This document shows positions 5,194-7,178 of a DNA stretch of 7,178 nucleotides, one piece after another. Below the pieces are notes generated by a model. That model was not told the DNA's origin and searched no databases. It worked only from the letters and a program-made list of their open reading frames with translations. The DNA lies in NCBI GenBank assembly GCA_020722645.1, contig DYKL01000182.1, forward strand, positions 1 through 7,178, in the 5' to 3' direction. The stretch's first letter is position 1. Every line of letters starts with the position of its first letter. The stretch is from Acetofilamentum sp. (GTDB taxonomy: Bacteria; Bacteroidota; Bacteroidia; Bacteroidales; JAFGUD01). The translations under genes and the position numbers were made by a program.

Positions 5194-7178
5194 ATGAAAC
5201 ACCTTCTACTCATATCGTTTATTCTTTTATTGACTATTCCGCTTTTCCCACAAACCGGCGACGGCTGGGACGACCGCATTATTTCAACCTACGATAATTC
5301 TGTTGAAGTTGCTCGTCATTCAATTACTTTCAAAGACGGTTTTACAACTGTCGGGCATGATGATTTGCATGCGTTCATTGACACACTTTTGCCTCCGGGC
5401 GGATACGTTGAAGGTGTTTTTAATATGAACTATATCCGTGTTTTTACACCTATAAAAGACAACAAAACAACTCAACCTCCGGTTCACCCCAAAACAGGTA
5501 ATTTTGACCAATTTTATGCAAACTGGAACGAAGAAATCCAATATTTCGACGGTCTCGGCAGACCAATACAAACTGTGCAGGTAAAAGCATCTCCACGCGG
5601 ATTGGACATTGTACAGCCGGTTGTTTACGACGATTACGGCAGACAAACTCACAATTATCTGCCTTATACCGTTAACAATTTTACCGACGGCGAGGGCTAT
5701 GGCGGTTACAGACCCGAACCTGTCAGCGAACAACAAAATTTCTACAAAATAGTTTTTCCCGACGATAATATGGTTGCTTTCAGCGAAACACGTTTTGACA
5801 ATTCTCCGCTCAACCGTGTTATGGAACAAGGCTCTGCCGGTAACGACTGGCAAATTAGCATAGACCCCAATAATACCAATGACCACACAATTGAATACGA
5901 ATACTTAACAAATACAAATCCTCTGAACTGGAATTTTGAAGTTCTAACCGACGGTACACTCCGTAAAGACGAGCCGTATCCTGCAAATTCTTTGTACATC
6001 AAAAAAACTATTGACGAAAACAACAATATTTCTTACGAATACACAAACAAACTCGGACAATTAGTTGCTGTGCAGCAACAAATAGAAGACGAAGCAAATG
6101 CCACAACTCTTTATATTTTTGATGATTTCGGACTAAAACGTTACATTATTCCGCCCGATGCTGCCGATGTGCTTATAAATGCTTCTGTTAATACAACTTG
6201 GACAATAACAAGCCCTGTTATAAAAAAATATTGCTATTATTATCAGTACGACGGTCGCAAAAGAAATATTATCACTAAACTTCCCGGAGCCGAACCTCTT
6301 TATACCGTTTATGACAAACGCGATTTGCCTGTACTGACACAAGACGGAAACCAAAGACAAAAAAATCCCCCTGAATGGTCTTTTGTAAAATACGATGCTT
6401 TTAAAAGACCTATTATGACTGGTACTTGTAAATCTAACGAACCTTTTGAAGGTTTACAATGGCTTGTAAATCAACAGACTCTTTTTTATGAATCTTTTGA
6501 TATTAGCCAAACCGAAAATCATTGTTACACAAACGCCGTCCTGCCGACAAATCTTGGCAACCGTACCGACCGTTCAGTAACATATTACGACAATTACGAA
6601 ATTTTGCAAACTTTACCGCCGAATTATAATTTTCAACCCATTGCAGGTTTTGAGCAAACATATAACAACAAAGTAAAAGGACAAACAACCGTAACAAAAA
6701 CTTTGATTGACGACACTGAAGATATTTTGGAAAACGATATAGAATATTTGTACACCGTAACATATTACGACCAGTATTACAGAGTAATACAAACAATTTC
6801 CGACAATCATCTCGGCGGACAAGACATCACAACAAACCTTTATAATTTTGCCGGTGAACTACTTGAAACACAACAAATTCATTCAATTCAAAATTCATCA
6901 TTGGTTATTCAAAATTCGACATTCGAGTACGACCGCATGAGCCGACCTCTTTCCACAACCCTCGAAATTGAAATAGATGGAGCAGTAGCAAGCAGTAGCT
7001 TTTCAACATTTGAATACGACGAACTCGGACAAATGACTTCTAAAAATTTGGGTGAAAATGATATTTGCAAAATAGATTACAAATACAACATCCGTGGCTG
7101 GACAACCAACATCATAAGCCCCTATTTTTCGCAGACAATGTACTACAACAACGGAACAAACCCGCTCTACAACGGCAA
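5194..7178 (+). CDS. DUF6443-type RHS/YD-repeat protein, N-terminal 661 residues (3' end outside window)
   Basis: The ATG at 5194 lies 20 bases after the lipoprotein stop and begins a signal peptide (MKHLLLISFILLLTIPLFPQ), so the product is exported. The frame stays open to the window end. Residues 36-63 (SITFKDGFTTVG, then LHAFID) resemble the short beta module seen before DUF6443 in related proteins. Residues 114-158 carry the DUF6443 signature: EIQYFDGLGRPIQTVQVKAS, SPRGLDIVQPVVYDDYGRQ, then NYLPYT. YD-type repeats follow, including YDGRKRNIITKLPGAEPLY near 350, KYDAFKRPIMTG, FEYDRMSRPLSTT and FEYDELGQMTSKNLG at about 606-620, then YKYNIRGWTTNI. That last element normally precedes the RHS core, so the core and any variable C-terminal domain should lie just beyond base 7178. 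The family is known for hollow beta-shell proteins, some with C-terminal toxins; no toxin can be assigned here. The gene is visibly richer in G+C than the first YD gene. Confidence 0.9.
   Translation, partial: MKHLLLISFILLLTIPLFPQTGDGWDDRIISTYDNSVEVARHSITFKDGFTTVGHDDLHAFIDTLLPPGGYVEGVFNMNYIRVFTPIKDNKTTQPPVHPKTGNFDQFYANWNEEIQYFDGLGRPIQTVQVKASPRGLDIVQPVVYDDYGRQTHNYLPYTVNNFTDGEGYGGYRPEPVSEQQNFYKIVFPDDNMVAFSETRFDNSPLNRVMEQGSAGNDWQISIDPNNTNDHTIEYEYLTNTNPLNWNFEVLTDGTLRKDEPYPANSLYIKKTIDENNNISYEYTNKLGQLVAVQQQIEDEANATTLYIFDDFGLKRYIIPPDAADVLINASVNTTWTITSPVIKKYCYYYQYDGRKRNIITKLPGAEPLYTVYDKRDLPVLTQDGNQRQKNPPEWSFVKYDAFKRPIMTGTCKSNEPFEGLQWLVNQQTLFYESFDISQTENHCYTNAVLPTNLGNRTDRSVTYYDNYEILQTLPPNYNFQPIAGFEQTYNNKVKGQTTVTKTLIDDTEDILENDIEYLYTVTYYDQYYRVIQTISDNHLGGQDITTNLYNFAGELLETQQIHSIQNSSLVIQNSTFEYDRMSRPLSTTLEIEIDGAVASSSFSTFEYDELGQMTSKNLGENDICKIDYKYNIRGWTTNIISPYFSQTMYYNNGTNPLYNG
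6886..6927 (+). repeat. Two-copy 21-bp direct repeat within YD gene (ATTCAAAATTC core)
   Basis: The 11-mer ATTCAAAATTC occurs at 6886-6896 and again at 6907-6917, exactly 21 bases (seven codons) apart. The following ten bases agree at about half of positions, so 16 of 21 match overall. It encodes the two IQNS segments of SIQNSSLVIQNSTFEY, just before a YD motif. It keeps the frame. It could be a local duplication or a degenerate copy of an AT-rich interspersed repeat that was absorbed into the coding sequence. Confidence 0.6.

Noticed and set aside
5320..6822. Several open frames on the - strand (5320-5886, 5742-6026, 6133-6360, 6503-6796, 6613-6822)
   Set aside because: They lie opposite the clear DUF6443/YD coding frame, overlap one another, and their translations look like no known family. 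They are antisense shadows of that gene's codon use.
6981..7000. Near-duplicate AGCAGTAGC units
   Set aside because: A 10-base low-complexity duplication coding Ala/Ser residues; too short and common to be meaningful.

Overview
The window looks like AT-rich Bacteroidota DNA, probably class Bacteroidia or Flavobacteriia. The evidence is the gene content (a tail-fibre-like protein with a GNVGIGT motif, YD-repeat/RHS proteins with the N-terminal and DUF6443-type signatures typical of this phylum, and a lipoprotein whose lipid cysteine is followed by Lys-Lys). The starts also lack a clear Shine-Dalgarno sequence and follow A-rich leaders, as is common in this phylum. Genus cannot be told from the sequence.

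All four genes lie on the + strand and are tightly packed, with gaps of 7, 10 and 20 bases. No terminator-like hairpin was seen between them, so they probably form one transcription unit that continues past both window edges. In order: (1) bases 3-644, the C-terminal part of a tail-fibre-like surface protein ending in a coiled coil; (2) bases 652-4395, a complete secreted 1247-residue RHS-family protein with a conserved N-terminal region, a long divergent and cysteine-rich middle, and a recognisable YD-type C-terminus; (3) bases 4406-5173, a lipoprotein with a carboxypeptidase-regulatory-like beta domain; (4) bases 5194-7178, the first 661 residues of a DUF6443/YD-repeat RHS protein cut by the window end before its expected RHS core and C-terminal tip. 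No RNA gene, CRISPR array, insertion sequence or attachment site was found, and no stretch over 300 bases lacks a gene.

Inference: the cluster looks like a cell-envelope or secreted locus built on RHS-type beta shells. Two unlike YD proteins flank a lipoprotein, next to a fibre-like protein. The second YD protein is the kind that often carries a variable C-terminal domain, sometimes a toxin, but that part lies outside the window, so a toxin role is not shown. Points worth a second look are the two-shell layout with a lipoprotein between, the cysteine cluster in the first YD protein, the base-composition difference between the two YD genes, and small in-frame repeats.
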